A stretch of 64,000 bases of DNA, taken from positions 62,001 through 126,000 of the forward strand of contig NZ_JBNAZM010000004.1 in NCBI RefSeq assembly GCF_051195215.1. Direction: 5' to 3'. The notes beneath the pieces are model-generated. The model saw nothing but the letters and a program-made list of their open reading frames with translations. It did not search any database and was not told the DNA's origin. A program made the translations under genes and the position numbers. Position 1 is the stretch's first letter, and every line of letters begins with the position of its first letter. The DNA comes from Arhodomonas sp051195215 (GTDB lineage Bacteria > Pseudomonadota > Gammaproteobacteria > Nitrococcales > Nitrococcaceae). Shown piece after piece: positions 33,562 to 42,595 of the stretch.

Positions 33562-34011
33562 TCATGGAACCGCTGCGTAGTCGCCTTCCAGCGTCGCTGC
33601 CGGGGCATCGGCATCCGGCAGGTGCACGGTAAGCCGAGCGCGCATGCGGCGACCGCCGGCGAGGCGCTGGTGAAGGCGTCCGGCCAGCGTCGGCGGAACC
33701 GTGAGACATGCGCGAAGCTCCGTCTCGTAGGGCCGGTGATAGCGCATGCGTCCTTCGGCGAGCAGCAGCTCCGGTTCGAGCCCGCAGCCGCGTGAGAACG
33801 CGTAGAGCCAGCCCCAGCCGGCGAGCGCGGCGAGGCTGTAGAGGCTGCCCGCGAACCCGGTGCCGGCATGGTTGTGGTTGGCGTCGAGCGGAGCGGTCAG
33901 GACGATGCCCGCGCCGGTGAGCTCGGCGACGCGCACCTCCATGGCGCGTGCCGGGGGAATGAGACGGTGCAGCGCCGCTGCCAGGGTCTCGGCATCCATG
34001 GACTGGTTCAC
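33562..34011 (-). CDS. Putative thioesterase (YiiD C-terminal-domain family)
   Basis: About 149 residues in a single hot-dog-fold domain. IVLTAPLDANHNHAGTGFAGSLYSLAALAGWGWLY matches the YiiD C-terminal domain, whose members are assumed to be acyl-CoA thioesterases. The GTG at 34009-34011 has GGGAGG five bases upstream; an in-frame ATG at 34056 gives 15 more residues and is possible. It is divergent from the CYTH gene. The substrate is unknown. Confidence 0.78.
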   Translation of the reverse strand: MNQSMDAETLAAALHRLIPPARAMEVRVAELTGAGIVLTAPLDANHNHAGTGFAGSLYSLAALAGWGWLYAFSRGCGLEPELLLAEGRMRYHRPYETELRACLTVPPTLAGRLHQRLAGGRRMRARLTVHLPDADAPAATLEGDYAAVP

Positions 34012-34133
34012 CGGGCCTCCCTTGTCGGTTTGCCGTCCGCGACGGGCGAGTCCCATCGTGAGCGGCGACTCTGATTCCGATCGTCACGGTAGGTTACCAT
34101 CGCGGTTCGAAGAACGAAGCGAGCGAGGCGGAT

Positions 34134-34625
34134 ATGGCGCGCGAGGTCGAGCGCAAGTTCCTGGTCACCGACGAACGTTGGCGCGCCGACGCCGATCGGG
34201 GGACCCGTATGCGCCAGGGCTACCTGGGCCGTGCCGAGGGCGCGAGTGTGCGGGTACGCCAGGCGGGCGAGCGGGCGTGGCTGAACATCAAGGGCGCCAC
34301 GCTGGGCGTGGAACGCCAGGAGTACGAATACGAGATACCGCTGGCCGATGCCCGGGAGATGCTGGAGACGCTCTGCCGTGAGCCGCTGGTGGAAAAGACC
34401 CGCTACCGTGTGCCCGTGAGTGGCCACTTCTGGGAGGTGGACGTTTTCGAAGGCGCCAACGCCGGACTGGTGGTCGCCGAGGTAGAGCTCGCCGATCCCG
34501 ACGAACGGTTCGAGAAGCCGCCCTGGGCCGGGGCGGAGGTTTCGGGGCTGGCGCGCTACTACAACGTCTGCCTCGTTGGTTACCCGTACCGGGACTGGAG
34601 CGAGGCGGAACGTGCCGGCGAGTAA
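34134..34625 (+). CDS. CYTH-domain protein (inorganic triphosphatase type)
   Basis: A 163-residue tunnel-fold phosphatase. REVERKFLV at the N-terminus gives the ExExK signature, followed by RMRQGYLG, SVRVRQAG, LNIKGA, EYEYEIPLADA, VEKTRYRV and WEVDVFEGANAGLVVAEVELAD, all metal/triphosphate-binding strands of the family. It hydrolyses tripolyphosphate or thiamine triphosphate in related bacteria. Its last 14 bases overlap the next gene. Confidence 0.9.
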   Translation: MAREVERKFLVTDERWRADADRGTRMRQGYLGRAEGASVRVRQAGERAWLNIKGATLGVERQEYEYEIPLADAREMLETLCREPLVEKTRYRVPVSGHFWEVDVFEGANAGLVVAEVELADPDERFEKPPWAGAEVSGLARYYNVCLVGYPYRDWSEAERAGE

Positions 34626-35109
34626 CCGAAGCCGGGTGTGGTTGCGGGTGGATGCGCGGGCGCAACGGCTCAGCCTTTGCTGCGACGATGACGTGCTGGA
34701 AACCTGGCCCGTCTCCACGGGGCGGAACGGTCTGGGCGAGATCAATGGCAGTGGTTGCACGCCCCGAGGCTGGCACGTCGTTCGCGCGCGCGTGGGCGAC
34801 GGACTGCCGGCGGAGACCGTATTCGTGGGGCGGCGGGATACCGGCGAGCGCTATTCCCGGGCCCTGGCCGCGGCCTATCCGCAGCGCGACTGGATTCTGG
34901 CGCGCATACTCTGGCTGAGCGGACTGGAGCACGGACGCAATCGCCTCGGTGCGCGGGATACCATGCGTCGCTATATCTACATACACGGAGCGCCCCCGGA
35001 GTCTCCCATCGGCCAGCCGGTGTCTCACGGTTGCATACGCATGCGGCCCGATGACGTGATCGAGCTGTTCGGGCGCACGCCGGTCGGCACCCGGGTACTG
35101 ATCGAATGA
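34612..35109 (+). CDS. L,D-transpeptidase-like YkuD protein without signal peptide
   Basis: A 165-residue protein starting at GTG 34612 inside the end of the CYTH gene. The catalytic motif is canonical: YIHGAPPE with H125, then SHGCIRM with C141. Unlike the 259-819 enzyme it has no visible signal peptide with this start. Either export uses another route or it acts in the cytoplasm; similar YkuD genes beside nagZ in gammaproteobacteria show the same lack. The downstream nagZ supports a role in cell-wall metabolism. Confidence 0.85.
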   Translation: MPASNRSRVWLRVDARAQRLSLCCDDDVLETWPVSTGRNGLGEINGSGCTPRGWHVVRARVGDGLPAETVFVGRRDTGERYSRALAAAYPQRDWILARILWLSGLEHGRNRLGARDTMRRYIYIHGAPPESPIGQPVSHGCIRMRPDDVIELFGRTPVGTRVLIE

Positions 35110-35152
35110 CGCGGTCGGGCTGCCACGTGAGCGCTGCCGAGGAGAAGCAAGC

Positions 35153-36172
35153 ATGACCCTGGGGCCCCTGATGATCGGAATCGCCGGGCCCGAGCTCACC
35201 GGCGAGGAGCGTGAACGGCTACGGGATCCGGCAGTGGGCGGGGTCATTCTGTTCGCGCGCAACTTCCACGATGTCGAGCAGCTTGCGGCCCTGACCGAGG
35301 CCATTCGCGCGCTTCGGACCCCGCCACTGTTGATCGCCGCCGACCAGGAAGGTGGTCGTGTGCAGCGTTTTCGCGACGGTTTCACGGCCCTTCCCCCCGC
35401 GAGGGCGCTGGGTGCATGGTGGCGGCGGGATCGCCGTGCAGCGGCGGCGCTCGCCGAGCAATTCGGCTGGCTTGTGGCCGCCGAGCTGCGCGGCGCGGGA
35501 GTGGATCTGGGCTTGGGGCCGGTGCTCGACATCGATCACGGTGTCAGTGCGGTCATCGGTGATCGCGCGCTCGGCGATCGTCCCCAGGCGGTGGCCGAGC
35601 TCGGCCTCGCCCTCGCGCGGGGTCTGCGTCGCGGGGGCATGGCCGCCGTCGCCAAGCACTTTCCCGGCCACGGCGGTGTCGCGCCGGACTCCCACGAGGC
35701 GCTTCCCGAGGACGGCCGCGATTACCAGGATCTCCACGAGACCGATCTGCTGCCGTTTCGCCGCTTGATGATCAATGGCCTGGAAGGCCTGATGATGGCG
35801 CACGTCGTTTTCCCGCGGGAGGACAGCGCACCGGCGAGTTTGTCGGCACGCTGGATCCAGGGCATCGTGCGCCGGCGGCTCGGATTCGAGGGCGCAGTGT
35901 TCAGCGACGACCTGGGCATGGCCGGGGCGGCAGTCGCCGGTAGTATCGGTGAGCGTGTGCGCACGGCGCTCGACGCCGGCTGCGATATTGCGGTGCTTGG
36001 CAACGAGGGCCGCGACGTGGACCCGGTGCTGCCGGCCTGGCGGGAACGCGATCCGGTCGCCGCCATGCGGCGCATGCGTCTGCACGGGCGCGCCGCGCCG
36101 CCGCTCGAGCAATTGCGCGCGAGCCGCGAGTGGCAGCAGGCACGTGAGGCCCTAGCCAGGCTGACGAAGTAG
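35153..36172 (+). CDS. nagZ: Beta-N-acetylhexosaminidase NagZ
   Basis: A 339-residue cytoplasmic glycosidase of family GH3 that removes GlcNAc from anhydromuropeptides during wall recycling. ADQEGGRVQRF, LGPVLDID, KHFPGHGGVAPDSH (catalytic histidine and aspartate loop) and FSDDLGM (nucleophile aspartate) are all present. Length fits NagZ. GGAGAAG precedes the ATG. It follows the YkuD gene by 43 bases. Confidence 0.96.
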   Translation: MTLGPLMIGIAGPELTGEERERLRDPAVGGVILFARNFHDVEQLAALTEAIRALRTPPLLIAADQEGGRVQRFRDGFTALPPARALGAWWRRDRRAAAALAEQFGWLVAAELRGAGVDLGLGPVLDIDHGVSAVIGDRALGDRPQAVAELGLALARGLRRGGMAAVAKHFPGHGGVAPDSHEALPEDGRDYQDLHETDLLPFRRLMINGLEGLMMAHVVFPREDSAPASLSARWIQGIVRRRLGFEGAVFSDDLGMAGAAVAGSIGERVRTALDAGCDIAVLGNEGRDVDPVLPAWRERDPVAAMRRMRLHGRAAPPLEQLRASREWQQAREALARLTK

Positions 36173-36188
36173 CCGGTCACGCCGCTGG

Positions 36189-36217
36189 TGGTTGACCAAG
36201 GCATGCGAGCCTATAAT
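36189..36217 (+). promoter_or_regulatory. Sigma-70-type promoter of the hpt-MTIP pair
   Basis: A perfect -10 TATAAT at 36212-36217 and a -35-like TGGTTG at 36189-36194 are separated by 17 bases. Transcription would begin near 36224, about 38 bases before the hpt ATG. It is the clearest promoter in the window. Confidence 0.65.
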
Positions 36218-36261
36218 CGCGCGCTCCGGCGCAATGAACTCCTGGGACAGGGACATCGAAG

Positions 36262-36840
36262 ATGAGCGACTACAGCCCCGTCACACCGCAGCACCTCGAC
36301 GAGATCCTGAGCACCGCCGAGTTGTTGTACAGCGATGCCGATGTCGAGAGCGCGCTGGACCGTATGGCGGGAGACATCGAAGCACGCCTGGGGGGTGCCA
36401 TGCCAGTGGTACTGGGCGTGATGACCGGTGCCATCGTACCCCTCGGCCGCCTGCTGCCGCGCCTGCAGTTCCCGCTAGAGGTGGATTACATTCACGCCAC
36501 GCGCTATCACGGCTCGACCGTGGGACGGGACGTCGTCTGGCTGGCACGTCCGCAGACCCCGCTCAAGGGGCGCACCGTGCTGGTAGTGGACGACATCCTC
36601 GACGAGGGGCACACGCTGGCGGGAATCATCGAAGAGTGCCGCACCGAGGGCGCCGACGATGTCTACACGGCGATGCTGTTCAACAAGCGCCACGACCGGC
36701 GCCACGAAGGGCTGCAGGCGGACTTCGTGGGCCTGGACGTGACCGACCGCTACGTATTCGGCGCGGGCATGGACTACCGGGGTTACTTCCGCAATCTCGC
36801 GGGGGTGTACGCGGTGCATTCAGACTACGAGTCCGCCTGA
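36262..36840 (+). CDS. hpt: Hypoxanthine-guanine phosphoribosyltransferase
   Basis: A 192-residue purine salvage enzyme making IMP/GMP from hypoxanthine/guanine and PRPP. The PRPP motif VLVVDDILDEGHTLAGI lies near residue 110, with LGVMTGAIVPLGRLL as the pyrophosphate loop and DFVGLDVTDRYVFGAGMDYRGYFRNL as the base-binding end. It sits 47 bases before the methylthioinosine phosphorylase gene, whose product yields hypoxanthine. Confidence 0.93.
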   Translation: MSDYSPVTPQHLDEILSTAELLYSDADVESALDRMAGDIEARLGGAMPVVLGVMTGAIVPLGRLLPRLQFPLEVDYIHATRYHGSTVGRDVVWLARPQTPLKGRTVLVVDDILDEGHTLAGIIEECRTEGADDVYTAMLFNKRHDRRHEGLQADFVGLDVTDRYVFGAGMDYRGYFRNLAGVYAVHSDYESA

Positions 36841-36887
36841 ACGCAGGGCGCGTGCCCGGGCAACGTGAAACAGACAAGGGAGCACGA

Positions 36888-37634
36888 ATGACGCTTGCGA
36901 TTATCGGTGGCACCGGCCTGACCTCACTCCAGGGGCTCGAGATCGACCGCCGCGAGATGGTGCATACCCCCTACGGCGAGCCTTCCGGGCCGCTGACCCA
37001 CGGCCACCTCAACGACCAGCAGGTGATATTCCTCGCCCGCCACGGTTACGGGCATACCATACCGCCGCACCGTATCAACTATCGCGCGAACATCTGGGCA
37101 CTGCGCCAGGCTGGTGCCACGTGCGTGCTCGCCGTGGCCGCAGTCGGCGGTATCAACACGGTATTGTCGCCCGGGCGCCTGGTCGCACCGGACCAGATCA
37201 TCGACTACACGTGGGGCAGGGCCAATACGTTCTTCGAGGAGGACCTCACCCACGTCACCCACGTCGAGTTCGGCCGGCCTTACGACGATGACCTGCGCGA
37301 GCGTATGCTCCAGGGCGCGCGCGATTGCGGCGTAAGCATGCACGACGGCGGTTGCTATGGCGCGACCCAGGGTCCGCGCCTGGAGAGCGCCGCCGAGATC
37401 GAGCGCATGCGCCGCGACGGGTGCGACATGGTCGGCATGACGGGCATGCCCGAAGCCGTGCTGGCCCGCGAGCTGGAGCTGCCGTACGCGACCTGCGGCG
37501 TGGTGGCCAACTGGGCGGCGGGCATGGACGGCGGCAAGCCCATTTCCATGGAAGCCGTCGAGGCCGTTCTCAAGGACGGCATGGCCGATGTGCGGCAGGT
37601 GCTCGGAGCGTTGATCCCGAGACTCCAGTCGTGA
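36888..37634 (+). CDS. S-methyl-5'-thioinosine phosphorylase
   Basis: A 248-residue MTAP/PNP-family enzyme. IIGGTGL, FLARHGYGHTIPPHRINYRANIWAL, AVAAVGGIN, GCYGATQGPRLESAAEIERMRRDGCDMVGMTGMPEAVLARELEL are family motifs. The serine-free NWAAGMDGG near the end and the gammaproteobacterial setting fit the MTIP type of Pseudomonas, which phosphorolyses methylthioinosine to hypoxanthine and methylthioribose-1-phosphate, rather than MTA phosphorylase. The adjacent hpt would recapture hypoxanthine as IMP. Confidence 0.85.
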   Translation: MTLAIIGGTGLTSLQGLEIDRREMVHTPYGEPSGPLTHGHLNDQQVIFLARHGYGHTIPPHRINYRANIWALRQAGATCVLAVAAVGGINTVLSPGRLVAPDQIIDYTWGRANTFFEEDLTHVTHVEFGRPYDDDLRERMLQGARDCGVSMHDGGCYGATQGPRLESAAEIERMRRDGCDMVGMTGMPEAVLARELELPYATCGVVANWAAGMDGGKPISMEAVEAVLKDGMADVRQVLGALIPRLQS

Positions 37635-37775
37635 ATTCGCAGGCGGCTGTCCACGGGGACATTCTGATGAATGCTGAGTTTGCGGACTCGGCAAGCCAAC
37701 AATCCAGGCGCCGTGGAATTTGACCGATAGGACACGGCCCGCGACGCGGTGGCATCCTGGATGTCGTTTCCGCGG

Positions 37776-38954
37776 TCACCTGGTCGCTCCGGTGGTGCCC
37801 GGGCCGAAGATGCAACGGCCGGCGACGAGGGTTTTCACCGGCTGCAGATCGTCGTCGAGGAGCGCGATGTCGGCATCGTAGCCGGCCGCGATCCGGCCTT
37901 TGCGGCCCTGGAGCCCGAGCACGGAGGCTACCCGGGTGCTGATGAGTCCGATCGCCTGTTCCATGGGGAGCGCGGCTTCTTGCACGAGTCGCTGCCAGTC
38001 GGCGATCAAAGCGGTGTTCCTTGCTACGCGCATGCCCTGGTAGCGGCCGGCGGCATCGAACTCGGGGAGACTGCCGTTGCAGTCCGAGCTCATGGTGATT
38101 CGTTCCGCCGGCACGCCCCTCGCGAGCAGCGCGGCGACGGCGTCGTAGGCACCCAGGCCGTCGCCGGGGTCTTCGAAGGCAGTGACATCCACACAGGCGT
38201 CGAAGGTCCGTGCGTAGTCGGCCGCGTCGTCGAGCAGCGCGGGGCTGCGGTTGACATGGGTCGGGATTACCTGCTCGGGGGGGATCTCCGTATCCGTCAG
38301 CAGGCGCCGCAACGGTTCCAGCCCGGAGTCGCCGTCGCCCAGGTGGAAATGGCAGATGCCGCGCTTGCCCGCGAGCATGGCGCCTACCCGCGTGTCGCTT
38401 ACCAGGCGCGCGAGCTCCTGCGGCGATGGCTGGCTCGAGCGGTGGTCCGACAGCGCGATCTCGCCGAGGCCGATAATCTCGGGAATCCAGGCGAGGTCGC
38501 GCTGGAGGTCGCCGGTGAGCGTCGGCGGGGGAACGCGGTAGGCGCCAGTGTACATGTAGGCGCAGACGCCGTCGGCGCGCAGGCCGCGAACGGCGGCAAG
38601 GAGGTCGGCGGGCGAGCGGCTGACGCTGTCCGTGCCGAGCACGCCCACCACGGTGGCGATTCCCATGGAGACGATCTCGGCGGCGCTGATGCCGGGGCAG
38701 CGGGTTCCCCAACCGCCTTCGCCACCGCCGCCGGTGACGTGGACGTGCTGATCGATGAAAGCCGGCACGGCGGTGAGCGCACCGGCATCGACGACTGTCA
38801 GTGGCCAGCCGGCCGGGACCTCCAACCCGTTGCCGAGGGCCGCGATTCGTCCGTCGGCAATGAGAATATCCGTTTCCGCGAGCGGTTGCGGAGCGAACAA
38901 GCGGCCCGCGCGCAGCAGCGTTATGAGCGGGGCCGAATCGGGACTGGTCGGCAT
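37776..38954 (-). CDS. iadA: Isoaspartyl dipeptidase (beta-aspartyl peptidase)
   Basis: A 392-residue metal-dependent amidohydrolase that splits beta-aspartyl dipeptides. PAFIDQHVHVTGGGGEGGWGTR carries the two-histidine metal site and substrate loop; IGLGEIALSDHRSSQP, GKRGICHFHLGDG, VIPTHVNRS and MSSDCNGSLPEFD follow. Length and motifs match IadA. It is the last gene of the cphB-cphA-iadA series, nine bases after cphA, which explains its job: hydrolysing the beta-Asp-Arg dipeptides released from cyanophycin. Confidence 0.94.
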   Translation of the reverse strand: MPTSPDSAPLITLLRAGRLFAPQPLAETDILIADGRIAALGNGLEVPAGWPLTVVDAGALTAVPAFIDQHVHVTGGGGEGGWGTRCPGISAAEIVSMGIATVVGVLGTDSVSRSPADLLAAVRGLRADGVCAYMYTGAYRVPPPTLTGDLQRDLAWIPEIIGLGEIALSDHRSSQPSPQELARLVSDTRVGAMLAGKRGICHFHLGDGDSGLEPLRRLLTDTEIPPEQVIPTHVNRSPALLDDAADYARTFDACVDVTAFEDPGDGLGAYDAVAALLARGVPAERITMSSDCNGSLPEFDAAGRYQGMRVARNTALIADWQRLVQEAALPMEQAIGLISTRVASVLGLQGRKGRIAAGYDADIALLDDDLQPVKTLVAGRCIFGPGTTGATR

Positions 38955-38963
38955 CGGCGGGCC

Positions 38964-41588
38964 CTATTCGGTCTCGGCCCCGGGGGCGGAGAAGCGACTG
39001 CCCTTGAGTCGATCGATGGCGCCGTCCACATCGTCGACCAGGAGCACCAGCAGATCTCCCGATACCGCCTGATCGAACGACCGGTCGATGGCGCGTGCCT
39101 CTTCCATGATGATCTCGACGTGGCAGTGCCGGTCGCCGGGCAGCGTTTCCGCGCCGCGTCTGAGCAGTTCCGCGGCCTGCCCGGTCGGGCGTCCCCGCGG
39201 CTGGGTTTCGCAGATGAGCAACACGTCGTGCATGCGGGCGAGCTGGGTACCGAGCGCAACGAGATCCTCGTCGCGGCGGTTGCCGGGAGCACTGGCCACA
39301 GCGATCCGGCGATGCGCGGGGAGGCTGTGCACGAGCTCGTCCAGCGCGCGCAGGGCGGGAACGTTGTGGGCGTAATCGATGAGCACGTGCAGCCCCGACG
39401 CCTCCATCAGATTGGTCCGTCCCGGGTTCTGACCCGGGGTCGGATGGAAGGTCTGCAGACCCATCTGAATGTCGGCGATGCTCAGCCCCAGCGCGTGGGC
39501 CGCAGCGCTCGCCGCGAGGGCGTTGGCCAGATTGAATCGCGCATGTCCGTCGAAAGCGATGGGCACGTTGGCGATGGGCAGAATCTCCGCCTCCACATGG
39601 CCCTGACGCATGACAATGCGCTCACCGGCCACCGTGAAGGCAACGCCTTGGGCGCGCACGTGTTCGCGAACCGGTGCCGAATTCGGGTCGAGGCTGAAGA
39701 AGATGATCGCGCCCCGGCCCCATTCGCGTGCTTCCAGCACGCGCGGGTCGTCGGCGTTGAGCACTGCGGTACCGCTTTCGCGCACGGCGTCGATCACCAC
39801 CGTTTTGCAGCGGGCGAGGTCATCGAGGGTCTCGATGCCGTACTCGCCGAGGTGGTCGCTGCTGATGTTCAGCAGCACGCCGACGTCACAGGCGTCGAAG
39901 CCAAGACCGCGGCGCATGATGCCGCCGCGCGCCGCTTCCAGCACGGCGTGTTCCACGGTGGGCTCGCGCAGCACGATACCGGCGGCCTCCGGGCCGGAAT
40001 AGTCGCCACGCATGATGACGTGGTTATCGATCTCGACGGTGCCCGTGCATGCCATGCCCACCTGACGGCCGGCGTGGCGCAGTAGGTGCGCGATCAGCCG
40101 GACGGTAGTCGTCTTGCCGTTGGTGCCGGTAACAGCGGTGATCGGGATGCGGGCGTTGCCGCCGGCTGGGAAGAGCATGTCGATGACAGGCGTGCCCACG
40201 TCCCGGGGCTGGCCGTGCGTGGGCGCTATGTGCATGCGAAAGCCGGGCCCCGCGTTGACCTCGACGACACCTGCTGCCTGATCTTCCAGCGCCCGCGTGA
40301 GCGTCTCGGCGACCAGGTCGATGCCGATGATATCGAGGCCGATCAACCGTGCGATGCGCTCGGCGGCGTAGCGCACCTCCGGATGAACGTCGTCCGTGAC
40401 ATCCGTTGCGGTGCCGCCGGTACTCAGGTTCGCGGTGGACTTGAGGTAGACGATCCCGCCACAGGGGATGCAGCTGTCGAGCGACCATCCCTGTTGCGCG
40501 ATCAGCCGTTGCGCCTGATCGTCGGTACGGATTCGGGTCAACAGGTTCTCGTGGCCCACGCCTCGGCGGGGGTCGCGGTTCTCCCTGTCGATTAGTGCCT
40601 GCAGCGTGGAGCGACCGTCGCCGACCACATGGGCGGCGCGACGCCGTGCTGCAGCAATTAGTTTGCCGTCGATGACGAGCAGGCGGTGGTCGTCGCCGGC
40701 GATGTGGCGCTCGACTATGACCGACTCGTGACTAACGGCAGCTGCGTCGTACGCCTCGCGCAACGCTTCCGGATCGGCCACGCCGGTGCTCACGCCACGG
40801 CCGTGATTACCCACCAGGGGCTTGACCGCCACCGGGCAGGAGAGGCTCTGTGCAGCTTCCAGCGCCTCTTCGAACGAACTACAGACCCGCCCCTCGGGCA
40901 CCGGGATACCGGCATCGCCGAGCAGTTGCTTGGTCCAGTCCTTGTCATCGGCGATGCCGCTACCCAGTAGCCCGGTGCGCCACGTTACGGTTGCCTGGAT
41001 GCGTTGCTGCAGGTGGCCGTGACCGAGCTGCAGGTAGCTGCTCGGTTCGCTCAGGCGCATGTAGGGAATATCGCGATGCCCGGCGGCGTCGACGATCGCG
41101 GCGGTGGATGGTCCCAGCATGTGCGCTTCGCGCACTGCTTTGAGCCGGGAGAGAACGGCTGGCATGTCGACATCCTCGCCCCGGAACACTCGCGCGACCA
41201 GGCCGACGGCCTCGTCTCTGGCGGCCAGCCCGCACGCTTCGTCGCGATAACGATAGACAACCGTGTAGACGCCGGCCTCGGCGGTATCGATCGTCTTGCC
41301 AAAGCCAACTGAGAAACCGATGGTATTCTGCAGCTCGATGCAGACGTGCTCGACTATGTGGCCCGCCCAGGTACCGCGGCGCAAGCGTTCGAGAAAACCA
41401 CCGGGGCGGCCGACGGAGCAGCGATGCTCGGCCAGGCCGGGCAGTAGCGCCACGAGACGGTCGGCGATGCCCTCTACGGTATTGCTCGGTTGGTGCTCGA
41501 GCGCGCCGATGTCCAACCGCATGACGATCGTGAGGTAGCGACTGTAGTAGTTGGGACCGCGAAGGGCACGGTGTGCCAGGATTCTCAC
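38964..41588 (-). CDS. cphA: Cyanophycin synthetase
   Basis: An 874-residue enzyme that polymerises Asp and Arg into cyanophycin using ATP. The N-terminal part is the cyanophycin-specific region; an ATP-grasp domain covers about residues 215-480 (PVAVKPLVGNHGRGVSTGV, GIDLVAETLT, VVEVNAGPGFRMH). A Mur-ligase-like domain follows with TGTNGKTTTVRLIAHLL near residue 488 and LIDYAHN, SAPGNRRDEDL in the C-terminal part. It starts at GTG 41586-41588, coupled to the cphB stop (GTGA). Cyanophycin stores nitrogen as insoluble granules. Confidence 0.96.
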   Translation of the reverse strand: MRILAHRALRGPNYYSRYLTIVMRLDIGALEHQPSNTVEGIADRLVALLPGLAEHRCSVGRPGGFLERLRRGTWAGHIVEHVCIELQNTIGFSVGFGKTIDTAEAGVYTVVYRYRDEACGLAARDEAVGLVARVFRGEDVDMPAVLSRLKAVREAHMLGPSTAAIVDAAGHRDIPYMRLSEPSSYLQLGHGHLQQRIQATVTWRTGLLGSGIADDKDWTKQLLGDAGIPVPEGRVCSSFEEALEAAQSLSCPVAVKPLVGNHGRGVSTGVADPEALREAYDAAAVSHESVIVERHIAGDDHRLLVIDGKLIAAARRRAAHVVGDGRSTLQALIDRENRDPRRGVGHENLLTRIRTDDQAQRLIAQQGWSLDSCIPCGGIVYLKSTANLSTGGTATDVTDDVHPEVRYAAERIARLIGLDIIGIDLVAETLTRALEDQAAGVVEVNAGPGFRMHIAPTHGQPRDVGTPVIDMLFPAGGNARIPITAVTGTNGKTTTVRLIAHLLRHAGRQVGMACTGTVEIDNHVIMRGDYSGPEAAGIVLREPTVEHAVLEAARGGIMRRGLGFDACDVGVLLNISSDHLGEYGIETLDDLARCKTVVIDAVRESGTAVLNADDPRVLEAREWGRGAIIFFSLDPNSAPVREHVRAQGVAFTVAGERIVMRQGHVEAEILPIANVPIAFDGHARFNLANALAASAAAHALGLSIADIQMGLQTFHPTPGQNPGRTNLMEASGLHVLIDYAHNVPALRALDELVHSLPAHRRIAVASAPGNRRDEDLVALGTQLARMHDVLLICETQPRGRPTGQAAELLRRGAETLPGDRHCHVEIIMEEARAIDRSFDQAVSGDLLVLLVDDVDGAIDRLKGSRFSAPGAETE

Positions 41589-42445
41589 GGGGTATCGGCC
41601 AGATAGTCGCGAAGGGCATCGGGAACCAGGTAACGCCGTGCTCCGACGTCGAAGCCGTGGCCACTGATCAATGCGTGCATGACCATGTTCTCCACTGCGA
41701 CGGGTTCGCCCATCGACAGCTCCGCCACGTTGGAGCTCGCCATTCCGCGGCTGTCGATGATGATCACGTGCCCCGGACCCACGGCTTCGAGAGTGCCGTT
41801 GGCGTGGACGATGACCGCGGCATCTTCGCCGAGGCCCACGCCGAGATGCTCCGGGTTGGTCGCGCCCACTTCCATGAGTCGGGTGAATCGCCCGCGTTCC
41901 AGAAAATGGCTGTCTATGATGAGCCCGTCCACCAGGCCGAGGCCGGCGGTCATTTTCACGGCGCCTTTGTGCAACGCGTCGGCAGCCGCACCGTCATAGA
42001 TCATCGTCGCCGTCAGTGCCATCGCGCCGGCGCTGGTGCCCGCGACAACGGCGCCTGCGTCGAGTCGTTCACGTATCGCCCCCAGCATGGGGGATCCGCC
42101 GAGCACGTTGGTCAGGCGGAGCTGGTCACCGCCGGTAAAGAATATGCAGCCACTTGTCTGCACCAGGCGCACGTTTCTGGCATTGGCGGCGTCCTGGCGC
42201 TCGCGGATGTCAAGCGCATGAACCCGGTCGGCACCCAACCGGTCGAATGCTGCCTGGTAGACGGGCAGTACTTCCTCGGGCTCGCCGCTGGCGGTGGCGA
42301 TCAGCGTAATCTCTTCTTCACCCTCGGGGGCGAGCGTGAATACGCGCGTGAGGACTTCGAGTTCCGAAGTTTTGTCCTCGGCACCGCCGATCGCCACGAG
42401 AGGGCCGCGCGTGGCGGCAACGTTGTCGGAGGAGGAACCGGCCAT
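41585..42445 (-). CDS. cphB: Cyanophycinase
   Basis: A 286-residue serine peptidase (S51 type) that degrades cyanophycin to beta-Asp-Arg dipeptides. Motifs: VAIGGAEDKT at the start, IFFTGGDQLRL, VVAGTSAGAMALT with the catalytic serine, and GLGLVDGLIIDSHFLERGR. The ATG at 42443-42445 is preferred; a TTG 16 codons upstream (42493) is possible. It is the first gene of the operon with cphA and iadA. Confidence 0.94.
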   Translation of the reverse strand: MAGSSSDNVAATRGPLVAIGGAEDKTSELEVLTRVFTLAPEGEEEITLIATASGEPEEVLPVYQAAFDRLGADRVHALDIRERQDAANARNVRLVQTSGCIFFTGGDQLRLTNVLGGSPMLGAIRERLDAGAVVAGTSAGAMALTATMIYDGAAADALHKGAVKMTAGLGLVDGLIIDSHFLERGRFTRLMEVGATNPEHLGVGLGEDAAVIVHANGTLEAVGPGHVIIIDSRGMASSNVAELSMGEPVAVENMVMHALISGHGFDVGARRYLVPDALRDYLADTP

Positions 42446-42595
42446 AGGTGTTCTGTCGTCGTCCCCGCGGCACTGATACAGGGCTGGCTGCAAGCCCTCG
42501 GCTGCGATATCCGTGTGCCAAATATAGCCGGCCCGGGGGCGTACAGCGACCTCCGCAGCGACGGGCGAGGACGCTTTGCGGGTGTTCTGTCTCGG

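Noticed and set aside
37749..40085. 778-codon plus-strand frame across iadA and cphA
   Set aside because: Antisense to two genes with full family motifs; long shadow frames are expected in GC-rich coding DNA, and the translation shows no family motif.
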